Notes: generated by a model not told the origin, from the sequence alone. Counted from the first letter of the stretch, positions 1 through 15,056 are shown. The stretch is DNA of 64,000 nucleotides from Lycium barbarum (GCF_019175385.1 NC_083345.1:15276027-15340026), one strand, 5' to 3'. Numbers and translations: made by a program.

Positions 1-151
1 TCCTAATTTTGTGGATTTTGTCGGAGTTTGTATATATTATGAAAAGAATTTACGTTGTATTTTACAAATAGAATAGTAGCGTATTTTGTTATAATAAGGG
101 GTCTAATTACGTATATCTCTAAATACAACCAAATATTATAGATATAAATAA

Positions 152-664
152 CGGAAAAGGGCCAAAATTACCCCTGAACTTTGAAAAATAGTTCATCCAT
201 ACCCTTCGTTATACTTTAGGGTCAATTATACCCTTACAGTTATACTATGAGGTCAATTATACCTTTATGTCCAACTGCTGCCACGTGGCATCATCCTAGC
301 CCTTCAAAATTATTGTACCCTCAAATAATTTTTTACCCACTAAAATAACTCAATCCGACCCGAATTTTTTTTCCAGCAAAAATAATACGGAATTATTTTT
401 ATTTTATTTTGCTGGAAAAATTATCCGTATTATTTTTGCTGGAAAAAAAAATTCGGGTCGAGTTGAGTTATTTTAGTAGGTAAAAAATTATTTGAGGGTA
501 AAATAATTTTGAAGGACTGAGATGATGCCACGTGGCAGCAGTTAGACATAAGGGTATAATTGACCTCATAGTATAACTGTAAGGGTATAATTGGCCCTAA
601 AGTATAACGAAGGGTATGAATAAACTATTTTTCAAAGTTCAAGGGTAATTTTGACCCTTTTCCG
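152..664. mobile_element. Foldback MITE, Mutator-like, 9-bp TSD
   Basis: The two halves of this 513 bp element are near-perfect inverted copies over about 240 bp each, so it would fold into one long hairpin. The ends read CGGAAAAGGG and CCCTTTTCCG. The same 9 bases, TATAAATAA, lie immediately outside each end (143-151 and 665-673), which is the duplication length of Mutator-like transposons. It has no coding capacity. The long arms also match the pattern of siRNA-producing hairpins, but that is inference. Confidence 0.85.
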
Positions 665-673
665 TATAAATAA

Positions 674-1213
674 ATACGATGTATTGGGCCATCCGAAAGT
701 AAAGAGATCAGGAAATTACACCCAATGGCCTTGGACATTGGTGGTCTTGAAAGAGTAATAAGTGGGCCGAACCGCTACATCGGATAATTTATCCATTACT
801 TTATAGTTTAGGATTATATTTGTCCTTCAGTGAAAAAGATAAGGAGACAAAAAGTATAAACTCAAACTGCAATGGAAAAAGAGAGTTTGATTGTTCTGCT
901 TTTTGGTTTGCGAGACGGTATTGACTGTTATTAAATTTTGCAAAAGCACAATAGACATGAAAACCTAATTGGTAACACTGTTGATTACTCTAAATTATAA
1001 TTATTTAAACTATCCAAATTCCAACAGCCCGTGAAATATGTACTTCTGCAAGCAACTCAGGAGGGAGCAAAAATTAAATTAATAGAGAAACTAGTATTTA
1101 TTTTTATCAATGTAAACAAGGACGAGATATGAATTAAATAAGTTGGAAGGAACAACTACTTCTTTGCGGGGGCGGACGTACCCTATGTGAAGGGGTGTCA
1201 TCCGACACGGCTT
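674..1213. other. Intergenic, no gene seen
   Basis: AT-rich spacer between the foldback MITE and the long LTR. I see no ORF with codon-like structure, no tRNA and no clear repeat. Confidence 0.5.
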
Positions 1214-1350
1214 TGTCACGACCCAAACCGATGAGCCGTGACGAGTACCCGATCACTACTGATCGAGCACTCCTAACTGGAACTGGAGCTTGCTGGCTGG
1301 AACTGGAAAGAGGTCCTACGGGTCTGGCTCACTCGGCTGGCTATTTGAAC

Positions 1351-1406
1351 CTGCGGCCATGAACGCAGCGTCCACAAGAAAGTACGTCCGTACGAACAGA
1401 GTACTA
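1351..1406 (-). other. Triple-hairpin module, decayed copy, in LTR
   Basis: The first hairpin is intact: CTGCG and CGCAG pair around an 8-nt loop at 1351-1368. The second (1369-1387) keeps only a weak stem with a mismatch. The third keeps a 4-bp GTAC/GTAC stem around 1388-1405. The same three-hairpin order is found in three other LTRs of the window (22713-22769, 26088-26145, 46739-46796). Confidence 0.6.
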
Positions 1407-1599
1407 AGTATGTAAGGCATGTATGATAACATAATAAGGAAGTATAAAAGACATAAGAAGAAAGTATAACTGTAACTGCTTGCCTCTTAAGGTGGAATCA
1501 TTCATGCTCACTTTTACCTTTTAAACATATTACACATACATACATAAACTGTCTGAATCAAATAACATCATTAGCCCGCGTCCGGGGTAATCATCTCAC

Positions 1600-1745
1600 G
1601 CCGCCTACTAGTGGTGCTGCCCGTGCCATCTAGGCACGGTGTATAAGCCGCCCGCCTTAGCGGTGCTGCTCGGCCATCTAGGCACGGTGTATAAGCCGCC
1701 TGCTTTAGCGATGCTGCCCGTCCATCTAGGCACGGTGTAATCATC
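1600..1745. repeat. Short tandem array inside LTR
   Basis: About three imperfect units of roughly 55 bp. Each contains a GTGCC...GGCAC inverted repeat (the 'atctaggcacggtgta' core) followed by a GCCGCC segment. It lies about 195 bp from the hairpin module of the same LTR. The array accounts for the spurious small ORF on the minus strand here. Confidence 0.8.
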
Positions 1746-3491
1746 ATCATATACTTATCATGAAGCATGCATAGGAGCTCAAATACAAAAAACTGTAACT
1801 CTATCGGAGTGACGTAAGGTCGGTAACCTCTGATTGTATTATGGAACATCATGATCGTCATGTCTCACCTTGAAGGAACTAGCATTATGAGGTGAGACTA
1901 TCAATGAAGAATAACATCAAAGGAAAACATAGAATAAGATCATAAATCTCATAAAGCGTCAATTCATACACTTTATGCTCAACATTCTCATATTCACATT
2001 GAAATCATCGGCTTGGGACCTTTAAACATGAAATCGTCATCGTCATCGTCATCATAATCATCATAGAAAACATCTCATCTTTGGTATCATAAGAAACTTC
2101 TTAGGAATCATGAACGTCTAACTTTCGGAGGTAAGAAGGGGATGGAAGCATATGTGGAACCATAATATAGGAATCATGCCTTTGAAAGAAAGGGACGAGC
2201 CTTAACATACCTGAAAATTTACGTCCCGGTCTTCTCCACCTATTTCTGGTCCCACAATCTACATATAAGACCATTCACAATACGATTAGGCCCATTGTTA
2301 TGTACTTATTCTAAGTCTTCAAATTAAACCTCCTTAAAATCTGTCGAAATCCGAGCAGCATCTCCCCTACTTATATGCCTAGCCCGAAATCGTAATTCAA
2401 TAACCAACAACAATAACAACAATACCAACATCCATAACATCATTTCTAACACCAGTTCGTATCATAAAACATCCCACATGATGTTTTCCAATTTCCACAA
2501 CTAACTAACTCGCTATACAATTATTTAATGACTTTATCTCCGTAAATACACCAAGGTAATATTAATAAGGAGAGATTCATAACTTTTTCTTGTTAAAAAA
2601 ACAATATATTCAATATCCACTTTGAATCCACTTCAAGATCCACCGCCAAACGATACTATAATCACGATTATGCGCTACCCGAGCCTCGATTAATCAAAAT
2701 CACTCAAATCCCTCACTTTTTATGACATAAATGCCCCTATATGTTTGCTGAGCTTAAAGAGATATTATTTCATGAAAAAAAAAAGGGTCTTGACCTTATA
2801 TAGGGTGTTGAAGTCGGTGGAAACCAACTTAATCATTGACCTTCACGAACGCGAGGGTCTCTCACGAACGCGATGGTCTAGAATATTTATGGCCATCGCG
2901 AACGCGGGCCCCTGTCGCAAACGCGTAGGGCAAGTCTGTCCAGTTCGACCAGATTTTCGTTCTTCACCCGTTCGACCTCCACTCCTTCCGATACTTCTCA
3001 TACATGATCTTAAACCCTCATAATCATAAGATAGGCGCATATCACTCCAGATCGCAATTAAAACAACTAACACCTAACAAACCTCAACATCCAAAACGAC
3101 GAGGTGTAATATCCGGTGGCGCGAATGCGCAGACCATTTTCCTGGCCTGCCAGCCTGACTTATAACGTCTATATCTCCTTACCCCGATGCCATATCGAGG
3201 AGCGATTTGTTGCGTTGGATGATAGACTTCATGAACTTGGCCTTAGGATTTTGCCTTGCCTCCAAATTCATCATATTGTAGAATATGTCCTTTCTCTAAG
3301 TTGGACCCACGAACATAGTTTTCGCAATTCACCTGCTTTCCAATTCTCTCATAGCTTACTACATGAACTAAATCTTCATGATCATAGCACAAACGCATGC
3401 AATCATACCTATCCTTGGGAGTGACTCCAAGGTCCACACTTGGGGCGACCAAATTTACGAATTTCAACGTGCAGAACTACGGGGTGTAACA

Positions 3492-3800
3492 TTCTTCCCC
3501 CCTTTAAAACATTTGTTCTCGAATGTTGTAGTATCCGATCGCCATATCTTTATGCTATAAATTGATCAGTCTCTTCTTGTTCCCTCTTAACCCTTTCATT
3601 GGACTCATCTACGCGTTCCATAACCTCTTTCTTCTTATGTACATAATCAGGTAACAACTCGTATCCCGCTCTCGTTCTGTTTCCATTATCTTAGTCTTGA
3701 CTTGTCATGCCATAACCGCTTGTCATCTTGCAAGTACTCAAATATGTGTGCAATGTAATCTGAAAATCTAGAATATGCACGCCTAAATATAATACAAATG
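3492..3800 (-). mobile_element. Internal remnant of the long-LTR retrotransposon with PPT
   Basis: Read on the minus strand, this segment ends in the polypurine tract 3505-3492 directly before the LTR. It should be the 3' untranslated part of the element. I cannot find a pol or gag domain in it, and the right boundary is uncertain. The rest of the element and its 5' LTR are missing from the window, so it was truncated. Confidence 0.5.
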
Positions 3801-6800
3801 ACGCTACCTAACTGAAAAAGCATTGTAGTTCACTAGTCAAGTGCTTGGCTAGCGTGGGATTTTGCCCGAGTTCGAAGCGCAGCAAACGCAGTATCATTCT
3901 ATACGTTTTAGTTTTTTTTCATGCCCTTGTCTAAAATATTAATGTTGCTAGTAGGGGTGTCAATGGGACAGTTCGGCTGGTTATTTTTTAAAAAATATAC
4001 CATCCCAATTTTTCAGGTATTTTACAATGTGTAACCAAAATTAGATTTTTCAAAACCATCCCAATCATATTGGTTTCTTCTCGGTACCGGTACGGTTCGG
4101 TTAATTTTCGATAATTTTACTTTTAAAGTGTCACCTTAAAATACACCACTATTAAAATATTTCTTTGCTATTCAAAGAATCAACTCAAGCAAGTGCATAG
4201 AGGGGAAAACTCCTTTCGTTGTTCTATTTCTTCTACTGAAATGTTAACTATCAATTAGCACCACAACAATAATGGCAAATAAATAATTTGCACAGGCCTG
4301 ACTTTTGGGACTATACTAGCTTTCAGTGAACTACTTATTTCGACTCTTAAATATATCATATAAGTTAATTCAATCAATTAAAGGCCCAAAGTCCAGTGAC
4401 CTAAATTCTTTTATATATATATATATATATGAAACATAATTTATAAAATATATTTACATGCTAAATTTAACATATTTGTTAATACATATAAAATATATTT
4501 CATACATGTAAGGCTATTCGGTTCGGTTCGAGATTTTTTCGGGTTTTATTATTACATAAAAAGACCACCCTAATTGTTCGGGACTGTTATAAGCTCAAAT
4601 AAAATCCACGATTTTATTGAAAAACCCCGATAAACTAGTTGCTAGTAATGTTCGAACTCTCGAATTTCTATCTACTTAGGACAAAATAAACCACGTTAAC
4701 TAAGACTCAGTTTGGATTTTTGGATAAATTGTTAGGTAATAACTTCATTATCAGTCGCAACTGGATTACATAAGCTCAAAGTGATGGTTATATACTTGAA
4801 TTATATTCGTTAATTAATACGATTTGAATTTTTTTATTATTATTAATACAACATTGTTATAGCAATTTATTCACTTGTTAATTTCTTCAAATGTCGACAT
4901 CGCTTACGAAAATTCCTACGCACGCCACTGCGTTCTTTGATCGATCAAATTTGACGGGCACTTTATTTCGACATCGCTATTAGCATGTATTCAATTTTTT
5001 AAAATTGTTAAAAGTTTACTCACTTCGATCGGTACAACTTCATATATGCGGTGTCTGAAATTTCGTAAGGCTAAAGTTCATACAAAAATACTTGAAGTTC
5101 AGGCAAAAATTAAAATGGTTGACCTTCAGGCGTGCTTGAACTTTAGGCAAAAATGACTGAAGTCAGGCAAAAATTCAAAAAATACCTAACTTTAGGGAAA
5201 AATAACTGATATCGGACAAAAATGATTGAACTTCAACCATGCACATGTGGGTGAAGTTCGGACAAGATAGAAAAAGACTAAATTTCACTCTAGCACTACA
5301 TATTTGAAGTTGTTCTAAAATGCATACGAGGAGCTATATATTTTAATACATAACTTAAATATTAGTATCAGAATGATGTGCATTTTCCCCTCTTTGATCC
5401 CCAAAAGCTAAGGTAGAAAAGGAAGCAAAAAATGGTGACAAAGAGGGAGAGGAAAAAAGCCATGCTGACGCCAGAGTGACGTCAAAGTTTGAATCATTTT
5501 TAAGGGTCCCTTAAGTTCCAAAAAATGGTGACAAAGAGGTTGATAAGTAATTGATGTTTCACGAAAATATTAGAACTCTCAACATAATTAAACAAGTGAA
5601 AACAATATGTTTCCTTGATAATAATTACGCTACTCAAAACAACTTTCTTATGTATATCTTTTAATTACTAAGTATTCCCATCATCCTAATTAAATTAGCA
5701 AGACCTAGTTTGACCTGTACAGTTATTAATTAACCATAAAATATTTGAATACAATTTACTATTAAGTTCGTAGAGAAGGGTTCGAAATAGTAAAAGTAAA
5801 GTATTGATCTGTTGGTAAGATAATGCTAAATTAGCTATGTTAGTTTGAATAGAAGTTAATACTGATCATAAGTGAAAAATAATATTTTCCTTGGTAATAA
5901 TTAAACTACTCAAAACATCTTTTTACCTATATCTTTAACTAAGTATTTCCACCAGTTAATTTTATACTAGTTTATAAAATCTGCTGGCTAAAACTACCAA
6001 TGTTTGCACTGCATAAATATGTTGTTGAAAAACTTAAAGAGTTGCTATAAAATAGAATTGAAGTAAACACAAATTTAGCATCATATTGCTTATCCGTAAG
6101 ATATTTGATGAATAGTGTCAACCAGGAGTTTTATCAATACTATGAGTTACCAAATATAAGGGAAAAGATAAATCATGAAATAGCATAAACAATTATATAA
6201 AACAATTTATTATATTGATGGAAAGTGAAAGTTGATTCCAACTAACTCACTTTCTTGAAGCTTTTACTATAAGATTAATAGGAACCCATCTCTGTTCATA
6301 CATGTCTGGCCGCAATAATGTATCCTCGACTAAATTCTTATTACCGCAGCAAAGAACAACGTCCGAAAAACGTTAAGCAGACAAATATTGTTTAAACAGC
6401 CGTCAAAGAATATTAACTGCAAGAAATAGAACAATACTATTTTCAACTACAATTGAGAATGATCTGGCACATAAACGAACATATAAAGCACAAGAGTTGT
6501 GGTTAGGCCTAGAATATAAATAACATGAGGCGGCATACGTTTTTGACTTATGATATTTCTTCTTTAATGCATCAATGAATAAATAAATGAAGGAAAGACC
6601 ACTCAGATATAGATTAGATGAATAGGGTATACATTAGAACTTATTTCTTTTACAACTCTTTAAATTCTCAGTAGAGCATAATAAATTGGTTATTGGTTAA
6701 TATGTGGTGAATTCGCATTGAATTGCTTATTTATCATTTACTATTTGGTACAAAAAGTGACAGAATTTGTATTTAGATTAGGGAAGAACGTGTAGGAAAT

Positions 6801-7137
6801 TATTGTGGGATGAGGGTAATTAATCGTTCGATCGTAATTCAGCTTTCAGCTAAGGAGCTTCCCACTTTTAGAATAGTATATGATATGATTTGAGATTAAG
6901 GACAATAATTTTAAAAAATAAAATTCTTCGTAGAAAGAAACTTGGATATTTAAAGGTGCTAAGTAGTTTTAACTTGGTTGATTGGATAACCAAGGGATGT
7001 GGAACATTTTGGTTTTCAAATTTAATTGAAAAACTCTTGCAACATTCATTGGATTTGGCTGGAAATTAAAAATAGACCATTAATTCCACGAACATGGATG
7101 AAGTATTTGTATTTGGAAAAGGAACCAACTCTCGGTC
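3801..7137. other. Intergenic, decayed repeats, no gene
   Basis: Over 3 kb without a credible ORF. Near 3955 is an end resembling the 'aggggtgt' terminus of the Mutator-like element at 30174, followed by GGTTCGGTTAATTT-like sequence; no matching right end was found, so it may be a fragment. A short (AT)n tract lies at 4411-4430. At 5040-5280 a short phrase about 'gaagttcaggcaaaaat' recurs several times in imperfect tandem form. Confidence 0.5.
5585..5955. repeat. Imperfect direct duplication, about 280 bp apart
   Basis: A stretch of about 90 bp (tttccttgataataatta..., ctactcaaaac..., taactaagtatt...) at 5597-5680 recurs at 5880-5955. Between the copies, at about 5735-5800, is a segment also found around 8625-8664 and 9182-9240. 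There the foldback MITE 8665-9181 interrupts it, so the copy at 5735-5800 represents the uninterrupted site. Confidence 0.6.
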
Positions 7138-7142
7138 ATTAT

Positions 7143-7542
7143 TGTTAGGATTTGCCCTGAACTTCCTACCTTATTTAGATTCTATCATAATTGTATTTTA
7201 TTTCAAAAAGGTTTCTTGAAGGAAAAGGTTTCCTTGGTGGAAAAGATCTCTTCCATATTTGAATAATCCTTTCTTGGAGGAAAAGTTTCGAGCTTCTTTA
7301 AATTGAAGATCCGTCTCTCACATAAACACAATAGTATCCACTATGTAGCCGTTGTTTAAGGGAGATTTTCTCTCAATAGTTTTATGCTTTCTTTTATATT
7401 AGTTTTTTATGTAGGTCAATTGACCAAATAATATCAAAGTATTATGCATCTTAGTATAGTTTTCTTTGTCATCTGATTTATCGTCGTTCAAGGTTTGTAA
7501 TTGTTAGCTTCCGCATGATGCCCTATTTTTTCGATCCCAACA
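7143..7542 (+). repeat. 5' LTR of the TRIM-like element
   Basis: Starts TGTTAGGATTTG and ends GATCCCAACA, the usual TG...CA termini. It directly precedes the primer-binding site. It lacks the 11 bp present in the 3' copy near 8236. Confidence 0.9.
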
Positions 7543-7739
7543 AGTGGTATCAGAGTCAATGGTTCAATGAGGTTGAAGACAAGTTCAAGATGGATCAATT
7601 CAAGTTGCAATCAACTTGACGATAATGAAGATTTTTGTTTAAAAAAAAAAAAGATATCTGGAGTACTGCATGTGCAGACAATTTTCAATCATATTTTCAA
7701 CAATCCTACTGCTGCATATTTTTAAAACAAAAATATTTT

Positions 7740-7945
7740 TTAACTCATGCTTACTTTAACGCATGAGCTCCAATTTTCAACTCATGCTTATTTTTAAGGC
7801 ATGAGCTCAAATTTTCAACCCTTGCTTACTTTAAAAACTTGGGTCAATTTCAACTCATGTTCACTTTTAACGCATGGACTCCAATTTCAATCTGTGCTCA
7901 CTTTTAAAGCACAAGGCTCAAATTTTCCACCATACCTACTTTTAA
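7740..7945. repeat. Tandem repeat in the TRIM internal region
   Basis: About five imperfect units of 36-38 bp containing 'ctcatgcttact' and 'gcatgagctc', so each early unit holds a ctcatgc/gcatgag inverted repeat. It fills nearly half of the internal domain. It explains the spurious ORF beginning at 7801. Confidence 0.75.
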
Positions 7946-8029
7946 CAATGACAAGTAGCAGTGATGAAGATTATATGAAGATGGAGAATCAAGATTATTT
8001 TGCCAGAAAATTCAGGTCAAGGGGAAATT

Positions 8030-8440
8030 TGTTAGGGTTTGCCCTGAATTTCCTACCTTATTTAGATTCTACCATAATTGTGTTTTATTTCAAAAAAGTT
8101 GCTTGAAGGAAAAGGTTTTCTTGGTGGAAAAGATCTCTTCCATATTTGAATAATCCTTTCTTAGAGGAAAAGTTTCAGGCTTCTTTAAATTGAAGATCTG
8201 TCTCTCACATAAACACAATAATATTCACAATGTAGTCGTTTAAACAGTCTTGTTTAAGGGAGATTTTCTCTCAATAGTTTTATGATTTCTTTTATATTTG
8301 TTTTTTATGTAGGTAAATTGACCAAATAATATCAAAGTATTATGCGTCTTAGTATAGTTTTCTTTGTCATATGATTTATCATCTTTCAAGGTTTGCAATT
8401 GTTAGTTTCCGCATGCTGTCCGGTTATTTCAATCCCAAAA
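8030..8440 (+). repeat. 3' LTR of the TRIM-like element
   Basis: Starts TGTTAGGGTTTG immediately after the polypurine tract. Its last bases read CCCAAAA where the 5' copy has CCCAACA, a single C-to-A change at the terminal dinucleotide. The following ATTAT matches the base pairs before the 5' LTR. Confidence 0.9.
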
Positions 8441-8664
8441 ATTATTAGTATGAATTATGACTACACAATATTTAGTATAAATATCTTTATGTTTTTGTAT
8501 ATTATTAAATTAAATATTGCTATTTAATATATAATTAGATGTTTTATTTATTACATTTTAATTTAGTGTAAGGGTAAAATTGTAATCTAAGATAGGAACT
8601 TTCCACTTTTAGTATAATATGATGTATTAACTATAAATGTTTGAATACAAGTTTATATTGAATT

Positions 8665-9181
8665 CGGAAAAGGCTCAAATATGCCATCGAACTATTAATG
8701 AAAATGGCTCATTTATGTCATTCGTCAATAGTTTGGCTTATTTATGCCATCAAACTATCGAAAATGACTCATTTATGTCATTCATCAATAGTTTGGCTCA
8801 TTTATGTCATCACAGTTACCAAAATGACTCATCCATGTCATTCGTCATTAACGGCTCCAACTAGATGGTTGTGGGTGGGTCGGGTGTATGGGTCGGATTT
8901 TTTAATTAATTTGGGATTTAAAATTGGGCTGATTTAATTAAACGACGTACACCTCTAATTGAAAGCCATGTGTCATATCAGGTATTATAAAATCGGCGTT
9001 AATGAAAATGGCATGGGTGAGTCATTTTAGTGACGGCGATGGCATAAATGAGCCAAACTATTGATGAGTGGCATAAATGAGTCATTTCCGATAGTTCGAT
9101 GGCATAAGTAAGCCAAACTATTAATAAGTGGCATAAATGAGTCATTTCTGATAGTTTGATGACATATTTGAACCTTTTTCG
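8665..9181. mobile_element. Foldback MITE, Mutator-like, 9-bp TSD
   Basis: A 517 bp element whose two arms are inverted copies (CGGAAAAGGCTC... and ...GAACCTTTTTCG). Each arm is itself an imperfect tandem repeat of a 'catttatgtcattc'/'aatagtttggct' phrase. Flanks are TATTGAATT (8656-8664) and TATTGAGTT (9182-9190), a 9-bp duplication with one mismatch. In length and design it parallels the element at 152-664, but the sequence differs. A related uninterrupted site lies at 5735-5800. Confidence 0.85.
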
Positions 9182-9190
9182 TATTGAGTT

Positions 9191-9687
9191 TGTAGGGAAG
9201 TGTTCGGAATAGTAAAAGTGAATAGTAAGTTGAAAGCTAAAGTTCTGATCTGACTAACTAATCTTTCTTTTTTCTTTTTCCCTTTTCTTGAATTAGGTTG
9301 TAACATACTTCCTCCTTTCAAAAAGATTGTCTAGTTTGACTTGACACTAAATTTAAAAAATAAAGAAAGATTTTTGAAATGGATGGTCCAAAACAAATCT
9401 TAGATATTTGTGTGGTTATAAATCATCTCATAAAGTTAAATTGTTTCTAAATATAAAAACGTGTCAACTACCTAATAAGGAAAGTGAGACAATCGGGACC
9501 GTGGGAGTAGGTCTTTAGGTGACAGGAAATATCTGTCGTGCCTCTATGATTAGTGTAAATGTAAATGCATGATGGCATATCTAAAACCTTCTCGCATGCA
9601 TATATTAGTACTAGATATAGTAAGATTTCCATTGAATCATGGATTTGAAATATTATTTCTTCTCTTCTTTTTCTTTATAAACATTGA

Positions 9688-9718
<31 letters not shown>

Positions 9719-9740
9719 AACTCTCAGCATGGTTTCACTT
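9191..9740. other. Intergenic, no gene seen
   Basis: AT-rich spacer with a short (TG)n and poly-T tract at about 9688-9719. The ORFs here depend on the low-complexity tract and show no recognisable domain. Confidence 0.5.
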
Positions 9741-9748
9741 ATGATAGT

Positions 9749-10108
9749 CATAGGCGGAGCTAGGATTTCAAGCTTATGGGTCCGTGATTCTAGTTCTTTT
9801 AAGTTACTGAGTTTTAAATTAATAATTTATTTTTCAATGAATTTCTTAAGAAAAATACAAGGTTTGGACCTGTGTCGGAGCCAATTCACTAAGGGGCTTC
9901 AGAATATGAGAAGTAATTAACACATAAAGAAGCAAAGGGGACTCAACATCTACAATATGTACATAAAAAATAATTTAACCTTGTATGTACAGTGTAATTT
10001 TTCGTCGAAGGATCCGAACACCCTTGCACCCATGTGGCTTCGCAAGACTTTGGACTAAAGTTACTGGGTTCGGTCGAACCCACAAGCTATACTCTAGCTG
10101 CGCCCCTG
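9749..10108. mobile_element. hAT-like MITE, 8-bp TSD
   Basis: The left end CATAGGCGGAGCTAG and the inverted right end CAGGGGCGCAGCTAG match over most of 15 bases. Flanking octamers are ATGATAGT (9741-9748) and ATGATAGG (10109-10116). An 8-bp duplication with CA-starting inverted ends fits the hAT superfamily. The 360 bp have no transposase. Confidence 0.75.
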
Positions 10109-10116
10109 ATGATAGG

Positions 10117-10879
10117 AAATTAATTACTAATATTCATTAATGCTTATCATAGAGATCTACATATACTAATTCTATAAGTGATTTAATTTCGTAAATATTT
10201 TTTCAATTGCTATTAGTGTATATAATTTTTTGTTTGTTTGTTGGAAGAGGAGTTTGGATTAGGTTTTCGTGAAGGAGTGATGGTGATGATGAGTGCGTCT
10301 GGCTTAGCACGCCATTTATCATCTTTTAAGCAACTGAACAAATATGAATGATGTTTCTCACTGCACGCCAAGATTTTTTTGCACAGGTTTTCTGAAAGTA
10401 ATGTGTTTCACTTAAATTTTTGAGATAATAAAATTAAATAAACCCTAATTTTCGGTATTTGTCGCCACTACACCTATGTGTTCAATCATCTTCTTTTATC
10501 CTTTTCTTCTCTGGTTGTTTTGTTTGTTAGTGCTTTGACATCATCATGTCTTCGTCTCGCCAAAATTTGTTAGTACAAGTTTTGTTAATTACATTATATA
10601 AGCTTGTATTGATATCGATTCGTATATTCTTCTCACGAAAGTGATACCATAAGATATGTGACGTCCAAATTAGTCGTTCAATTACTCGCTTATGCTGAGC
10701 TAGCTTATATAATCATTTTTCTACCATCATGTTTTATATCTTATAGTTGCATCACTGCTTCAACATATCATTATTACACATCTTTTGTTAATTCGATAGC
10801 GTTATACTTTTTCCCAGTCGCAACAAAATATATTTCCGTTTAGACATATAAGCTACCATTAATCAGTCGCATTAGTATA
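10117..10879. other. Intergenic, no gene seen
   Basis: AT-rich sequence without supported ORF, RNA gene or clear repeat. Confidence 0.45.
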
Positions 10880-11040
10880 CGGAGGCGAATATAGCCTCTT
10901 TGCTATGGATTCATCTGAACCAGGACTTTTAACACGAGTACTGAATTTACCAAAATTTTAACGAATATTAAATCTGAATATGATTTTAATAGTACAATGG
11001 AAAATTTAACAAATTAAATCTAAATCTAGAACCCGCCTTT
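10880..11040. mobile_element. Small MITE with GGAGGCG-type ends
   Basis: 161 bp with ends CGGAGGCG and CCCGCCTTT, the GAGGCG...CGCC pattern of the MITE at 9749-10108 and the one in intron 7 of the HAD gene. The flanks ATTAGTATA (10871-10879) and ATTAATATA (11041-11049) agree at 8 of 9 bases, a probable target duplication. Confidence 0.65.
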
Positions 11041-11498
11041 ATTAATATAGTCACATCAAGACATATAATTTTTGTACACGCAACATGAAGCATCTCACGT
11101 ATGCTTTATCATGGTTTGTGCTTCACTTTCTTTTTCTTTCTTTCTTTTCTTTTTCGTGGTTGAGAATGAGGAAGGAATCTAAATCAATGGACATTAATGA
11201 ACCAAGAATTAACTAGAGCCCCATAACAAAGGAAAAGTAGTGGACTATTATTTTATTCTAAATATGCATACACTTACTGTAATCCATTTGGCAACCTAGA
11301 GAACGCACGCGAGGAAATCAACCTCAGAATTCTCACTTACAATGTTCTTTCATTTTGCCCATATTCCATTAGATTTTTTTTTCTTTTTTGGAATCTGTGT
11401 CTCGAAAATCCATGAGGATTTTATGCAACCTTACTTCAATAGTTATCCCAACACAACCTAAATGATTACGATGATACTCTGTCCTCTTCTTTTTGCTC

Positions 11499-11506
11499 TT
11501 TATAAT
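11499..11506 (+). promoter_or_regulatory. Probable TATA box of the thermospermine synthase gene
   Basis: TTTATAAT lies 92 bp before the start codon, followed by a pyrimidine-rich stretch typical of a plant 5' UTR. The position is right for a core promoter, but no other element confirms it. Confidence 0.5.
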
Positions 11507-11597
11507 CTCCTCTTACCCTTCCATTCTTTTTCATCCTTAACTTTCTTATTTGTCTCCTTTTCTCTTCTATCCTTCAATTTTCAAGTGTTTAAAAAAA

Positions 11598-14656
<3,059 letters not shown>

Positions 14657-15053
14657 GACATGATGGAATAGAAGTTGAAACGGGAGCTCCATGATTATAG
14701 CACATTAACAAAAAAGAAAAAAAAAAGACTTCCAAGTTGGAAAAATTTCTACTTTTTTATTTTATTTCTTTTGCTTTCGCCTTATGGTTTCAACTCAAAC
14801 TTATCCAGGATGTTCCTTACTTGTTTGTTATTTTTTTTTTTTGTTGGAAGTGGTGGAGGATGGCGGGTGCTATGTAGTTACTCTAAATGAAAGAGGAGTT
14901 ATGGCTTATGGATCTTTCTTGTTGTTTATGAATTGCAATATGGTTTAGTAAAATCTAATATTATCTTTTAATTCTGAGTCTACTAATTAGTACTACAATC
15001 TTTTGAATTAATGCCCCAAAGGTTTAATCGCATTATTAAGTTTATGTATCTAC
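14657..15053 (+). other. 3' UTR and downstream flank of the thermospermine synthase gene
   Basis: No ORF. Contains poly-A and poly-T runs near 14710 and 14830. The transcript end cannot be fixed from sequence. Confidence 0.4.
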
Positions 15054-15056
15054 TTA

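Larger units (their letters stand above)
1214..3491 (-). mobile_element. Long LTR (2278 bp), 3' LTR of a truncated retrotransposon
   Basis: The plus strand runs from TGTCACGACCC to GGGTGTAACA, so on the minus strand it is a TG...CA LTR starting TGTTACACCCCG. Directly outside the 3491 end is a purine tract on the minus strand (AAAGGGGGGAAGAA, 3505-3492), the expected polypurine primer site. This is therefore a 3' LTR with some internal sequence still attached, not a solo LTR. Its start closely resembles that of the solo LTR at 25656-27948. Length and ends suggest a chromovirus (Tekay/Del-like) element, which is inference because no pol remains. The 1214 flank cannot be tested for a target duplication. 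Confidence 0.75.
7143..8440 (+). mobile_element. TRIM-like non-autonomous LTR retrotransposon, complete
   Basis: Two direct repeats (7143-7542 and 8030-8440) flank 487 bp of internal DNA. A 5-bp target duplication ATTAT lies at 7138-7142 and 8441-8445. After the first LTR is TGGTATCAGAGT (7545-7556), which matches the initiator Met-tRNA primer site. Before the second LTR is the purine tract AAGGGGAAATT (8019-8029). The total of 1.3 kb leaves no room for gag or pol, so it must have been moved by enzymes of another element. The two LTRs differ at scattered bases and by an 11-bp indel, so the insertion is not very recent. Confidence 0.9.

Noticed and set aside
3116..3560. Overlapping ORFs around 3116-3560 on both strands
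   Set aside because: They cross the LTR end and polypurine tract and have no recognisable domain.
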